Notes under the pieces: generated by a model | Told to the model about the DNA's origin: nothing | The model's input: the letters and a program-made list of their open reading frames with translations, nothing else | Database searches by the model: none | Shown: positions 26,585-34,521 of the stretch, piece by piece | Position numbering within the stretch: position 1 is the first letter of the stretch | Layout: each line of letters opens with the position of its first letter | Translations under genes and position numbers: made by a program | Source: Janthinobacterium sp. 344 | Lineage (GTDB): Bacteria > Pseudomonadota > Gammaproteobacteria > Burkholderiales > Burkholderiaceae_D | NCBI RefSeq assembly: GCF_900112025.1 | Contig: NZ_FOKL01000009.1 | Span: 124,001 to 188,000 of the forward strand | Length of the DNA stretch: 64,000 nucleotides | Direction: 5' to 3'

Positions 26585-26737
26585 ATGGGCACCATCATTC
26601 TGATCATCTTGATCCTGGCCCTGGTCGGCGTCCTGCCCACCTGGCCGCACAGCCGTAACTGGGGCTACGGTCCCAGCGGGGTCGCCGGCCTGGTCGTAGT
26701 GATACTGATTCTGCTGCTACTGACGGGCAGGTTATAA
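26585..26737 (+). CDS. Tiny DUF3309-family membrane protein
   Basis: A 50-residue protein below most ORF-length cut-offs. AAGGAG lies five bases before ATG 26585. The sequence MGTIILIILILALVGVLPTW, then a short GYGPSG turn, then a second hydrophobic helix ending GRL, is the DUF3309 pattern. It is a two-helix inner-membrane protein of unknown function, common in stress clusters. It lies 69 bp after the glycine-zipper gene and is followed at once by a terminator, so it ends that transcript. Confidence 0.8.
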   Translation: MGTIILIILILALVGVLPTWPHSRNWGYGPSGVAGLVVVILILLLLTGRL

Positions 26738-26741
26738 AAAG

Positions 26742-26761
26742 AGGCGCTACGGCGCCTTTTT
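26742..26761 (+). terminator. Rho-independent terminator
   Basis: AGGCGC (26742-26747), loop TACG, GCGCCT (26752-26757), then T5. It ends the 26069-26737 unit. Confidence 0.8.
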
Positions 26762-26781
26762 CATTTCTAGGAGGAAATATC

Positions 26782-27087
26782 ATGACATCCATCCGCCACA
26801 TCGCATTCGCCGCCCTGCTCGCCTGCAACCTGGCGCCGCCGAGCATGGCCCAGACGGCCACGCCGCAGCCGGGCGACCCGCAACGCTGGTACCAGGAAGA
26901 CACTACGGCGCAGGCCCAGCTGCGCACCTTGCGCAAGGAAATCGCCGCCGCCCTGGCCGAGGCCAAAAAAGCGTGTCGCCTGGAACCGTCCGCCACGCGC
27001 GCCACCTGCCTGAAGGACGCGCAGGACACCTACCGGCAAGACATGGCGAATGCGGAAAAACTGCGCGAAGCGGCGCATCCGCAGTGA
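26782..27087 (+). CDS. Small secreted protein with one C-x10-C motif
   Basis: A 101-residue protein with AGGAGG eight bases before the ATG and a signal peptide ending SMAQ. The mature part is helical. It contains CRLEPSATRATC, i.e. two cysteines ten residues apart, followed by LKDAQ. This matches the repeat unit of the protein at 25237, so the two probably belong to one family with different repeat numbers. Only one unit is present here. Function unknown. Confidence 0.65.
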   Translation: MTSIRHIAFAALLACNLAPPSMAQTATPQPGDPQRWYQEDTTAQAQLRTLRKEIAAALAEAKKACRLEPSATRATCLKDAQDTYRQDMANAEKLREAAHPQ

Positions 27088-27094
27088 TAGGCCG

Positions 27095-27205
27095 TTTCCG
27101 GCAACGCCGGATAACACCGCCGCGAGCGGCAGGGAGAGGTGGCCAGGAAGCGCAACCGTATTCTGGTACGGGGGCGCCGAGCAGGTGAGCATCGCAGGCC
27201 GCCGG
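27095..27205 (-). repeat. Dispersed intergenic repeat, copy A
   Basis: On the minus strand this reads GCGATGCTCACC, then GTACCAGAATACGGTTGCGC, TTCCTGGCCACC, and ends in TTATCCGG. The same ordered blocks occur at 37841-37950 and 52160-52280. It lies between the stops of the convergent genes 26782 and patatin. Confidence 0.65.
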
Positions 27206-27237
27206 TACCGACGCGCAGCCGGTTGTGACCGGCGTCG

Positions 27238-28440
27238 CTACGCCGCGTCGCGTTCGTAGGGCGGCAATTCGTGCACCACCAGCGGCGTGTCTTCCGTGAC
27301 GAAGGCCAGCCAGCCGGCGGCCTTGATGGCGCGCAAGGCGTCCTGGTAGCCCTGCTCCCAGCGCCACTCGATGGAGCCCTTGGAGAAATTGATGTCCTTG
27401 GCCGCCATGTGCCAGTCGCGCCCCGCATACGGCAGGCGCACGATGTGCATGGTGCTGTCGCAGCCCAGCGCCACCAGCTCTTCCGTCTGCTGGCGGTTGT
27501 GCGCGCTGTCGGGCAGCTTGGCGTACAGCTCGCGCAATTTGTGCTGCAAGGTATGCGTGTTGACATAGTCTTCGATATGCCGCTTCGAGCGCGAGGCGAA
27601 GGTGACATCCTTTTGCCGCGTCTGCACTTCATCCAGGGTGGTCGGTTCCGGCCCTTCCGAGCTCCATAAGTCCACCATGAAGACCAGGGTATCGACGTGG
27701 GGCGTGTCGTCGAGCACGGTCTCCAGCGGCGTATTCGAATACAGGCCGCCATCCCAATACAAGTCGCCATCGACGCGCACCCCTGCGAAGCCGGGCGGCA
27801 AGGCGCCGCTGGCGCGGATGTGGTCGGCGGTGAGCGCCTGGTCCTGGCTATCAAAACTGGTGAGGCTGCCGCATTTCACGCGCAGCGCGTTGACCGTCAG
27901 GCGCATGCCGCCGGGCTGGTTCAGGTAATCAAAATCGACCAGTTCTTCCAGCGTGCTGGCCAGTTCGCTCGTATCGTAGAAGCTGGCTTCTTCCGGCTTC
28001 ACGGCTATGCCGGCAGGGAACAGGCTGAAGGAACGGGGCTTGAAGAAGCCGGGCACGCCGCGCAGCACCGTGTCGAGCGTGGCCAGCCAGATATTGGAGC
28101 GCCGCTGCTGATCGGAAATCATGGTCATGTCGACGCTGTCGCGGTGCGCGACGCGCTGCCAGAACTGCTTCAGGCGCACCAGCCGGTCTTCGTGCTTGTT
28201 GCCGGCCAGGATGGCCGCATTGATGGCGCCAATCGAGGTGCCCACCACCCAGTCGGGCGCCAGGCCATGCTCGTGCAAGGCATGGTAGACGCCGGCCTGG
28301 TAGGCGCCCAGCGCGCCGCCGCCCTGCAGCACCAGCACGATGCGCAGGCGCGATGGATTCAATTGATTGATCGGTGTCGTGGAATTCGTCGCCAAGATAG
28401 CCCCAATGTCTGCCGTGCGTGGATGCACCGTCCGGATCAT
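27238..28440 (-). CDS. Patatin-like phospholipase with C-terminal DUF3734-type region
   Basis: A 400-residue lipid acyl hydrolase. The oxyanion motif GGGALG (40-45), nucleophile elbow GTSIG (Ser69) and the DGG catalytic Asp in YWDGGLYSN are all present, so it should be active. The region after about residue 250 (LVFMVDLWSSEGPEPTTLDEVQTRQKDV) is the tail common to DUF3734 patatins. I chose ATG 28440; no strong SD is visible, and the start remains uncertain by some codons. It has no signal peptide and is likely cytosolic or membrane-associated. Confidence 0.85.
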   Translation of the reverse strand: MIRTVHPRTADIGAILATNSTTPINQLNPSRLRIVLVLQGGGALGAYQAGVYHALHEHGLAPDWVVGTSIGAINAAILAGNKHEDRLVRLKQFWQRVAHRDSVDMTMISDQQRRSNIWLATLDTVLRGVPGFFKPRSFSLFPAGIAVKPEEASFYDTSELASTLEELVDFDYLNQPGGMRLTVNALRVKCGSLTSFDSQDQALTADHIRASGALPPGFAGVRVDGDLYWDGGLYSNTPLETVLDDTPHVDTLVFMVDLWSSEGPEPTTLDEVQTRQKDVTFASRSKRHIEDYVNTHTLQHKLRELYAKLPDSAHNRQQTEELVALGCDSTMHIVRLPYAGRDWHMAAKDINFSKGSIEWRWEQGYQDALRAIKAAGWLAFVTEDTPLVVHELPPYERDAA

Positions 28441-28483
28441 TGTAAGGGATTGTGCCCGCGCGCGCCGGATGTAGGGTGCGGAC

Positions 28484-28509
28484 AAAAAAAACGCCGTCGA
28501 TGACGGCGT
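28484..28509 (-). terminator. Rho-independent terminator for the yqjD-like cluster
   Basis: ACGCCGTC (28491-28498) and GACGGCGT (28502-28509) pair perfectly around a 3-base loop. Read on the minus strand it is followed by a run of eight T. It ends the three-gene unit 29623-28527. Confidence 0.85.
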
Positions 28510-28526
28510 TTCGGCGGGTGTCGGGC

Positions 28527-28865
28527 TTAGCGCTTGCGTCGCAGCCAGCTGGCGGCAACGGCGGCCACGGCCACGAGGACCAGGGCCGGCTTGACGAGCT
28601 TCTTGCGTCCGATAAAGGACAGCGCCGTCAGCACGTAGGGCATGGCGCCTTGCAGGCGCATGCCCCCCGGTGCCAGCAGGGATTCGACGCGATGGCCGGC
28701 AAAGCCGACCGCCGTTTCCACCACGCCCTGCAGCAGCGAGTCGGGACGCAAGGCATACCCCACGTTGGCGCGCGCATGCACGATGCCCACGCGGTACATT
28801 TCACCCTGGGCAATGAGCAGGCGCTTGCGGGCCGCTTGCTCCGCCTGTTTGTCGTTATCCGACAT
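28527..28865 (-). CDS. Small protein at the YqjK position of a yqjD-yqjE cluster
   Basis: A 112-residue protein with GAGGAG six bases before ATG 28865. A charged N-terminal helix (QAEQAARKRLLIAQGEMYRVGI) is followed by a hydrophobic C-terminal helix (KPALVLVAVAAVAASWL) and a basic tail. Its place after a DUF883 gene and a holin-like gene copies the E. coli yqjD-yqjE-yqjK order, but similarity to YqjK itself is weak. It is likely a tail-anchored inner-membrane protein. Confidence 0.65.
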   Translation of the reverse strand: MSDNDKQAEQAARKRLLIAQGEMYRVGIVHARANVGYALRPDSLLQGVVETAVGFAGHRVESLLAPGGMRLQGAMPYVLTALSFIGRKKLVKPALVLVAVAAVAASWLRRKR

Positions 28866-28917
28866 GAATTCTCCTCGAAAGGCAGTCCGGGCATGGCGGG
28901 GAATCCCCGCCAGCCGG

Positions 28918-29304
28918 CTACATCAACATGTCGCGGTCGGCTTTCAACTCGGCCATGGTGGCCGGCATGGAAAGCTTGCCTTGACGCAGCATGGCGCGCG
29001 CGTACAGGACCAGGCCGATGGCCAGTAGTACGAACACGACCGTCATGATCGCCAGGATTTTCCAGCCCAGGCTATCCCAGGCCAGGAAAACCACCAGCAC
29101 GCTGCCGTAAGCGATGGCAAACAAGCCTGCCACGGTGGCCAGCGCGAAAATGACAATCAGCTGCAACATGTGATTGCGCACTTCCGACAGTTCGATGGTG
29201 GCCAGTTCCAGCCGCGACAACATCAGTCCGACGGCGTTTTTGGCCAGGCCGGCAACCGAGCCGATCAATCCCGGCCCCTGGTGAGACGAAGCAGACTTGT
29301 CCAT
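28918..29304 (-). CDS. Phage-holin-like family membrane protein (YqjE-like)
   Basis: A 128-residue protein of the Phage_holin_3_6/YqjE type. A cytoplasmic N-terminus precedes two membrane helices (LIVIFALATVAGLFAIAYGSVLVVFLAW and ILAIMTVVFVLLAIGLVLYA). It starts at ATG 29304, with AGGAG four bases upstream. Despite the name it is not evidence of a prophage; the family is a regular partner of DUF883 proteins. It sits 16 bp after the yqjD-like gene. Confidence 0.8.
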   Translation of the reverse strand: MDKSASSHQGPGLIGSVAGLAKNAVGLMLSRLELATIELSEVRNHMLQLIVIFALATVAGLFAIAYGSVLVVFLAWDSLGWKILAIMTVVFVLLAIGLVLYARAMLRQGKLSMPATMAELKADRDMLM

Positions 29305-29320
29305 ATCGCTCCTGAATGGA

Positions 29321-29623
29321 TTACTTGCGGCCCAGGATAAAACCGACCAGCACGCCAACGCCAGCGGCGACCGCCACCGTGCGCCATGGGTTTTCTTTCA
29401 CATAGCCGTCAGCCTGAGCAGCCATCTGCTTGGTGGCGACGATGGCCGACGCCTGCGCTTCATGCGCCTTGGCCAGGGCGGCATCCAGGGTTTTCATGCC
29501 CTTGACGCGCACTTCGTCGGCTTTTTCGCCGGTCAGGGCGGCAGCGGCGCTGAACAGGGCTTGCGCATCCTTGACCAAGGTTTTGACATCGTTATTGACG
29601 GTGGTGATATTGTTTTCCAACAT
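29321..29623 (-). CDS. DUF883 family protein (ElaB/YqjD-like)
   Basis: A 100-residue protein with AAGGAG upstream. A long amphipathic helix ends in the family signature YVKENPWRTVAVAAGVGVLVGFILGRK, a C-terminal membrane anchor. In E. coli YqjD binds ribosomes and tethers them to the inner membrane in stationary phase. It leads the yqjD/yqjE-like operon, whose -10 may be TATAGT near 29663. Confidence 0.88.
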   Translation of the reverse strand: MLENNITTVNNDVKTLVKDAQALFSAAAALTGEKADEVRVKGMKTLDAALAKAHEAQASAIVATKQMAAQADGYVKENPWRTVAVAAGVGVLVGFILGRK

Positions 29624-29682
29624 GGTTTTAGCTCCTTAGCTGTGGATGAATGTAGTTACTATACCTACTTTACTCAAAAACA

Positions 29683-30219
29683 CTATTCCATTAGATCGCG
29701 CATATCATCGGCGTGCTCTTCCTCGACAGCCATGATCTTGATCAACAAATGGCGAGTCGTCGGGTCGGTGTCGCCCACTTTGACGATCATCTGGCGGTAC
29801 GATTCGATCGCCACGCGCTCGGCGATGAGGTTGGCACGCACCATGCTTTGCACGTCCTCGGAGTCATCATACTCGGCATGGCTGCGCGCAAGCAATGTTG
29901 CCGGATTAAAATCGGGCTTGCCATTCAATTGCACGATACGCTCGGCCAGCCAGTCGGCGTGTTCCTGTTCCTGCTGCGCATGTTCCAGGAATTCCGCCTT
30001 GATGGTGCCGTTGTCGCGTCCGCTCACGGTGTAGTAATGGCGCTTGTAGCGCGCGATGCACACCAGCTCCGTGGCCAGCGCGCCATTCAGCAGGGTAATC
30101 AATTCCTCGCGATTGCCCTGATAGCCTTCCGTGACGGCGCCGTCATCGAGGTTTTTGGCGGCGGCGCGGATGGCGGCCGTATCGATGCCAGCGGGAGTCT
30201 CAACAGATGTTTGGGTCAT
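29683..30219 (-). CDS. Ferritin-like protein (bacterioferritin family)
   Basis: A 178-residue four-helix protein. Iron ligands are visible in ATELVCIARYKRHY, HAQQEQEHADWLAERIVQL and a C-terminal VEEEHADDM, the E...ExxH pattern of ferritin-like diiron sites. It starts at ATG 30219 with AAGGA upstream. It could store iron or detoxify peroxide in the cytoplasm. It is followed by the yqjD-like unit. A 12-bp periodic repeat and an 8-bp-stem hairpin lie upstream of its start. Confidence 0.8.
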   Translation of the reverse strand: MTQTSVETPAGIDTAAIRAAAKNLDDGAVTEGYQGNREELITLLNGALATELVCIARYKRHYYTVSGRDNGTIKAEFLEHAQQEQEHADWLAERIVQLNGKPDFNPATLLARSHAEYDDSEDVQSMVRANLIAERVAIESYRQMIVKVGDTDPTTRHLLIKIMAVEEEHADDMRDLME

Positions 30220-30250
30220 GATGCTTCCTTTCAATACTTGCGTGGGTATC

Positions 30251-30273
30251 CACCGGCCAGACAACGGCCGGTG
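30251..30273. repeat. Hairpin upstream of the ferritin-like gene
   Basis: CACCGGCC (30251-30258) and GGCCGGTG (30266-30273) form a perfect 8-bp stem with a 7-base loop and no T-run. It lies in the likely leader of the ferritin-like gene and after the end of the OmpA/DUF4398 gene. Confidence 0.5.
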
Positions 30274-30362
30274 CTGCCTTGGTACAACACGTCAACCCGG
30301 CGCACGCCAGGCTGCGCTCGGGTCAACGCCTGGACCAACGTTCGGGCCAACGTTGCGGCCAC

Positions 30363-31262
30363 TTAACGGCGGGCGGGAATGGCCGTGTTATCTTCCGACA
30401 AGACGATTTCCACCCGGCGATTCAGCTGGCGGTTCGCCGCGCTGTCATTGCCGGCGGCCGGATAGGCGGCGCCATAGCCTTTCGTGGCGATGCGGTCGCG
30501 GCTGATGCCTTGTTCCAGCAGTGCATTGCGCACGGCTTCGGCGCGGCGCTGCGACAATTCCAGGTTATGCGCGGAACCGCCCGTGCTATCGGTAAAGCCT
30601 TCGATCAGCACGGTGCGCTGCGGATTGTTTTTCAGCACATCGGCCAGCTTGCGCGCCGTATTCATGCCATCGGCCGTCAGGTTTGCCTTGTCCGTGCCGA
30701 ACAACACGTCGCCCAAGGTGATGACCATGCCGCGCTCGGTTTTCTTGGCGGCCAGGTCGGCCAGCTGCGCTTCCAGGCCGGCGGCGCGGGCTTGCGCATC
30801 GCGCGCCGATGCTTCGGCCGCTTGTGCCTGGGCCTTGGCCGCTTCGGCATCCGCCTGCGCCGCCTGGGCGCGAGCCGTGGCCTGGTCAGCCTGCTGCGTG
30901 CGCGCATCGAGGCGCAACTGGTCGCGCTGCTTGCCGGCATTGGCGATATCGGCTTCAGCCGCCTTCTGCTTGGCGACTTCTTGCGCGGTGGCTATCTTTT
31001 GCTTGGCCAGGTAGGCCAGCTTGTCGACTTTTTCGCTGTCTTCCTGGCGCACGGCGGCGGCGTTGGCCGCTTCCAGTGCAGCGCTCGCTTCGCGGAACTC
31101 ACGCGGCGCATAGGTAGACACGATGGGATTCGATTGCGCCGCCATATAGTCGCCGCGCGTCTGGTCGAGCAGGCTGGTGGTGGTGGGTGCGGAGCTGCAG
31201 GCGGCAACGAGGGCGGCCATGGCCAGCAGGCCGGGAATGGTGGTGTAAGTGGCTTTTTTCAT
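30363..31262 (-). CDS. OmpA-domain lipoprotein with DUF4398 region
   Basis: A 299-residue lipoprotein (lipobox VAAC). A DUF4398-like helical part is followed by a long Ala/Gln coiled coil (about residues 85-165), then an OmpA peptidoglycan-binding domain (GDVLFGTDKANLTADG; IEGFTDSTGGSAHNLELSQRRAEAV; NRQLNRRVEIVL). The coiled coil likely spans the periplasm between the outer membrane and the wall. It lies 26 bp after the short DUF4398 lipoprotein gene, so the two are co-transcribed. Confidence 0.87.
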   Translation of the reverse strand: MKKATYTTIPGLLAMAALVAACSSAPTTTSLLDQTRGDYMAAQSNPIVSTYAPREFREASAALEAANAAAVRQEDSEKVDKLAYLAKQKIATAQEVAKQKAAEADIANAGKQRDQLRLDARTQQADQATARAQAAQADAEAAKAQAQAAEASARDAQARAAGLEAQLADLAAKKTERGMVITLGDVLFGTDKANLTADGMNTARKLADVLKNNPQRTVLIEGFTDSTGGSAHNLELSQRRAEAVRNALLEQGISRDRIATKGYGAAYPAAGNDSAANRQLNRRVEIVLSEDNTAIPARR

Positions 31263-31288
31263 GATGGAATCCTGTTCTTATTGTTGGT

Positions 31289-31693
31289 TTATTGTTTCGG
31301 GGCTTGCTGGTTGGCACGGTCGAGTTCTTCGCGCATGACGCGGATGTTCTCGTTGATTTCATCGGCCGCGCTGGTGGCCTTGGCCGAGTTGGCCTTGCTT
31401 TGCGCCAGCTTGGCATCGGCTTGCGCCTGGTCGGCCAGGTCGCGTGCCGTCTTGTAGTCGCGGTCTTTCAAGGCCTGGTTGGCCATGCGCATTTTTTCGC
31501 GGGCCGAACGCATTTCATCGGGGGCCAGGTCGGCGGCGCCGGCGCTGGCGGCGTTATCGACGGCGGCGCGCGAAACGGCCACGTCGGCCGTTGCCGGCGT
31601 TTTCAGGCTGGAGCAGCCCGTCATCAGGACAACAGCGGTGATGCAGGCGGCCAAAGCGGTCAAGGGGGTGTTGAGGGAATCTCGGTTTGTCAT
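31289..31693 (-). CDS. DUF4398 lipoprotein
   Basis: A 134-residue lipoprotein: lipobox MTGC, then a helical DUF4398 domain (APDEMRSAREKMRMANQALKDRDYKTARDLADQAQADAKLA). AGGAGAAG lies upstream of the ATG. It shares its domain with the N-terminal part of the next gene, so the operon encodes a free and an OmpA-fused version of the same module. A dyad (site d) with a near-perfect -10 lies upstream. Confidence 0.82.
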   Translation of the reverse strand: MTNRDSLNTPLTALAACITAVVLMTGCSSLKTPATADVAVSRAAVDNAASAGAADLAPDEMRSAREKMRMANQALKDRDYKTARDLADQAQADAKLAQSKANSAKATSAADEINENIRVMREELDRANQQAPKQ

Positions 31694-31798
31694 TTTTCTT
31701 CTCCTGGAGAATGTAGGGTAGTGATGTCAGTGATACGTGAAACAAATCAGGAACTGCGTTTGATGTATGACGTTATAGGCCCCGGCTCCCCGCATATC

Positions 31799-31814
31799 CG
31801 TTCGGTGCCGCACA
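31799..31814 (-). promoter_or_regulatory. Crp/Fnr-type dyad with class II promoter (site d)
   Basis: On the minus strand TGTGCG-GCAC-CGAACG. The -10-like hexamer TATAAC begins at 31777, 29.5 bp from the centre, giving a start near 31765 for the DUF4398/OmpA operon. This is the best -10 in the set. Confidence 0.62.
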
Positions 31815-31848
31815 TAGGGTAGGAAATCGACAATACTATCGCCGGCAA

Positions 31849-31864
31849 GGTGCGCTAGCGCACG
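31849..31864 (+). promoter_or_regulatory. Palindrome of the Crp/Fnr-type dyad class (site e)
   Basis: GGTGCG-CTAG-CGCACG, with a perfect 14-bp core palindrome. It lies 85 bp before the AsmA gene. Unlike the other sites no good -10 lies at 29.5 bp, so it may be a non-promoter or repressor site, or chance. Confidence 0.4.
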
Positions 31865-31948
31865 TGTCCGCTTGCAAAATCAGAAACGAACCCGGCTTTG
31901 GGGCGATTCCTGTAGCATCGCTAATACTTGTCCAGAAAGAATTTCCCC

Positions 31949-34015
31949 ATGCCCCGCCTTATGTCCCGCCTGAAGCCCCTGTCCCGCCGCCAGAAAATCG
32001 TCCTCGCCGGCGCCGCCGTGCTGGTCGCCGTCCCCGTCGCGGCCGCCATCACCTTGCTGAACATGGACTGGAACCGCGCCAAGCCCTGGCTCAACGGGCG
32101 CGCCAGCGAAGCATTGGGGCGGCCCTTCGCCATCGCGGGCGACCTGTCGCTGACGTGGCAGCAGCCTGCCACTGCCGCAGGAAGCAAGACCTGGCGCGAC
32201 TCTCTGCCGTGGCCCCATTTGCAGGCGCAGGACGTGCGCTTGGGCAATCCGGACGCCATGGCGCAGACGGATGGCGAGCCGGCCCAGCTGGCCACTGTCA
32301 GCCAGCTGGCGTTCTCGCTCAATCCGCTGGCCCTGCTGGAGAAGAAAATCATCATCCCGGAATTGCGTTTCGATACGCCACAGATCCGCTTGCTGCGCAG
32401 CAAGGATGGCCGCAACAACTGGACCTTCGAGAAGCAGGATCAAGCGTCGCCATGGCAGCTGGAGCTGCAAAGCGTGGTCTTCAGCAAGGGCACCGTGTAC
32501 CTGACCGATGGCGTGACGCAGACGGCGATGCGCGCGGACGTCGATACGCTGGCGGACGACAAGCGCTATGGCATCGCCTGGACGCTGTCCGGCAAATACC
32601 GCGGTGAAACCGTGCAGGGCGGCGGCAAGGCGGGCAGCGTGCTGTCGCTGCAGCGCCAGGGCACGCCCTTCCCCATCCAGGCCGAGATGCGCGCCAGCGG
32701 CAGCAGCATGGCCATCGAAGGCACGCTGACGCGTCCCACGGACCTGGCCGCCCTCGACGTGCGCCTGAAAATAGCGGGCCCCAGCATGGCGCGCCTGTAT
32801 CCATTGACGGGCGTGCTGCTGCCGGAGACGCCGCACTTCAGCACGGAAGGGCATTTGACGGGCACCCTGGCGCCCGGCGGCGGCGAGTGGGTGTATGACC
32901 AGTTCAGCGGCAAGGTGGGATCGAGCGACGTGGAAGGCAAGCTGGCCTTTTCCGCCAGCAAGCCGCGCAAGCGCCTGACGGGCGAAGTGCACTCGCGCCT
33001 GCTGCAATTTGTCGATCTGGGGCCGCTGGTGGGCGCCGACTCCAGCGCCAGCAAGAAGGAGCGGGGCGTGACGTCGACACAGCCGGCCGGCCGGGTGCTG
33101 CCGGTGGAAACCTTCAAGACGGAGCGCTGGACCAGCCTGGATGCGGACGTGCGCTACACGGCCGACAAGATCACGCGCGACGCGGAATTGCCGATCAGCA
33201 AGCTCGACACCCACGTGCTGCTGACGGACGGCGTGCTGTCGCTCACGCCCCTGAATTTCAATGTGGCGGGCGGCACCCTGACGTCGCAGATCAAGCTCGA
33301 CGGCAGCGGCAAGGTCATTCCCAACGGCATCGCCGCCGAACTCAAGGCCAGCGCCCGCCATCTGCGCATCAAGCAGCTGTTTCCCCGCCTGCCCGCCCTG
33401 CAGGCCAGCGTGGGCGAAATCAATGGCGACGCCTCGCTGTCGGCCACGGGCAACTCCGTCGCCACCTTGCTGGGCAGCTCGAACGGCGAAGTGCGGGCGC
33501 TGATCAACCGGGGCAGCATCAGCAAACTGTTGCTGGAAGAAATGGGCTTGAATATCGGCAGCATCGTCGTCACCAAGCTGGTGGGCGACAAACAGGTCAA
33601 GCTCAATTGCATGGCGGCCGATTTCGTCGTCAACAAGGGTTTGATGCGCACGCGCCAGTTCATCGTCGACACGGAAGATGCCGTGCTGCATATCGACGGC
33701 ACGGTGAACCTGGGCAACGAACAGCTGGACCTGACCTTGCAGCCCGACAGCAAGGGCTTGCGCATCTTTTCGCTGCGCTCACCGCTGTATGTGAAGGGCA
33801 CCTTCAGCAAGCCCGATGTGAGCGTCGACAAGGGCGTGCTGGCCCTGCGCGCCGGCGGCGCCCTGGCCCTGGCCGTGGTGGCGCCCGTGGCAGCCCTGCT
33901 GCCGCTGGTCAACGCCGGCCCCGGCGAAGAGAACGAATGCGCCACCCTGCTGGCCAATGCGCGGGTCAAGCCGGTGGCACCGAAGCCGGGAAAGAGCGTG
34001 CGCCAGCGGCGCTGA
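31949..34015 (+). CDS. AsmA family protein
   Basis: A 688-residue protein anchored by one N-terminal helix (KIVLAGAAVLVAVPVAAAITLL). It has the AsmA start LNMDWNRAKPWLNGRASEALGRPFAIAGDLSL and the conserved C-terminal block with VDTEDAVLHIDGTVNLGNEQLDLTLQPDSKGLRIFSLRSPLYVKGTFSKP. AsmA-like proteins form periplasm-spanning beta grooves that move phospholipid to the outer membrane. I start at ATG 31949; ATG 31961 is possible. A second hydrophobic stretch near the C-terminus (ALALAVVAPVAALLPLV) is typical of this subfamily. Confidence 0.88.
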   Translation: MPRLMSRLKPLSRRQKIVLAGAAVLVAVPVAAAITLLNMDWNRAKPWLNGRASEALGRPFAIAGDLSLTWQQPATAAGSKTWRDSLPWPHLQAQDVRLGNPDAMAQTDGEPAQLATVSQLAFSLNPLALLEKKIIIPELRFDTPQIRLLRSKDGRNNWTFEKQDQASPWQLELQSVVFSKGTVYLTDGVTQTAMRADVDTLADDKRYGIAWTLSGKYRGETVQGGGKAGSVLSLQRQGTPFPIQAEMRASGSSMAIEGTLTRPTDLAALDVRLKIAGPSMARLYPLTGVLLPETPHFSTEGHLTGTLAPGGGEWVYDQFSGKVGSSDVEGKLAFSASKPRKRLTGEVHSRLLQFVDLGPLVGADSSASKKERGVTSTQPAGRVLPVETFKTERWTSLDADVRYTADKITRDAELPISKLDTHVLLTDGVLSLTPLNFNVAGGTLTSQIKLDGSGKVIPNGIAAELKASARHLRIKQLFPRLPALQASVGEINGDASLSATGNSVATLLGSSNGEVRALINRGSISKLLLEEMGLNIGSIVVTKLVGDKQVKLNCMAADFVVNKGLMRTRQFIVDTEDAVLHIDGTVNLGNEQLDLTLQPDSKGLRIFSLRSPLYVKGTFSKPDVSVDKGVLALRAGGALALAVVAPVAALLPLVNAGPGEENECATLLANARVKPVAPKPGKSVRQRR

Positions 34016-34065
34016 CATCGGCCGGAAGCACGCGATAGTGTGCTTTTACAATTGTTACACACCTA

Positions 34066-34081
34066 TGTGCGTTGCCGAACA
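34066..34081 (+). promoter_or_regulatory. Crp/Fnr-type dyad with class II promoter (site f)
   Basis: TGTGCG-TTGC-CGAACA, with the -10-like hexamer TATTCT starting at 34103, 29.5 bp from the centre. It would drive the 72-residue glycine-zipper lipoprotein at 34205. Confidence 0.6.
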
Positions 34082-34204
34082 GACCCTGCCTTGCCAGAAT
34101 CCTATTCTGTAACCGTGCCTGAAACAACAAGACGTGGCGACACGAAGTCCCACCGGCCCATACCATGCCGGCGCCACGAGGTCCGAATTCATAGGAGAAC
34201 TATC

Positions 34205-34423
34205 ATGCAAATCATCAAAAAACTCGCCGCTACCACTTCCGTTGCCGCCCTTCTGCTGAGCCTGACCGCTTGCGCCAACATGTCCGGCCAGGATAAAAAC
34301 ACGGCCATCGGCGCCGGCGTCGGCGCCGTTGCCGGTTCCGTCCTGACGGGTGGCAGCGCCGTCGGTGCCGTCGGCGGCGCGGCTGTCGGCGGCGTGATCG
34401 GCAATCAGGTCAAGCCCAAGTAA
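34205..34423 (+). CDS. Short glycine-zipper lipoprotein (OsmB-like)
   Basis: A 72-residue lipoprotein: lipobox LTAC, then a glycine zipper (GAGVGAVAGSVLTGGSAVGAVGGAAVGGVIGNQV). AGGAG lies six bases before the ATG. Size and layout match OsmB-type osmotically induced outer-membrane lipoproteins. It is a single-gene unit, between a dyad-controlled promoter and a strong terminator. Confidence 0.87.
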   Translation: MQIIKKLAATTSVAALLLSLTACANMSGQDKNTAIGAGVGAVAGSVLTGGSAVGAVGGAAVGGVIGNQVKPK

Positions 34424-34436
34424 GCATGCACGAAAG

Positions 34437-34474
34437 AGCGGGACGGGTGCCCAGGCGCCCGTCCCGCTTTTTTT
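34437..34474 (+). terminator. Rho-independent terminator
   Basis: Long GC stem: AGCGGGACGGG (34437-34447) pairs with CCCGTCCCGCT (34458-34468), extended inward by four more pairs, followed by seven T. Confidence 0.9.
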
Positions 34475-34521
34475 CGTCCGCTTTTTGATGTCGGCGGACC
34501 CAGAAAATTTTGTCGAGGGAA

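Noticed and set aside
28918..29304. Holin-like gene as a sign of a prophage
   Set aside because: The family is a normal chromosomal partner of DUF883 proteins, and no other phage gene is nearby.
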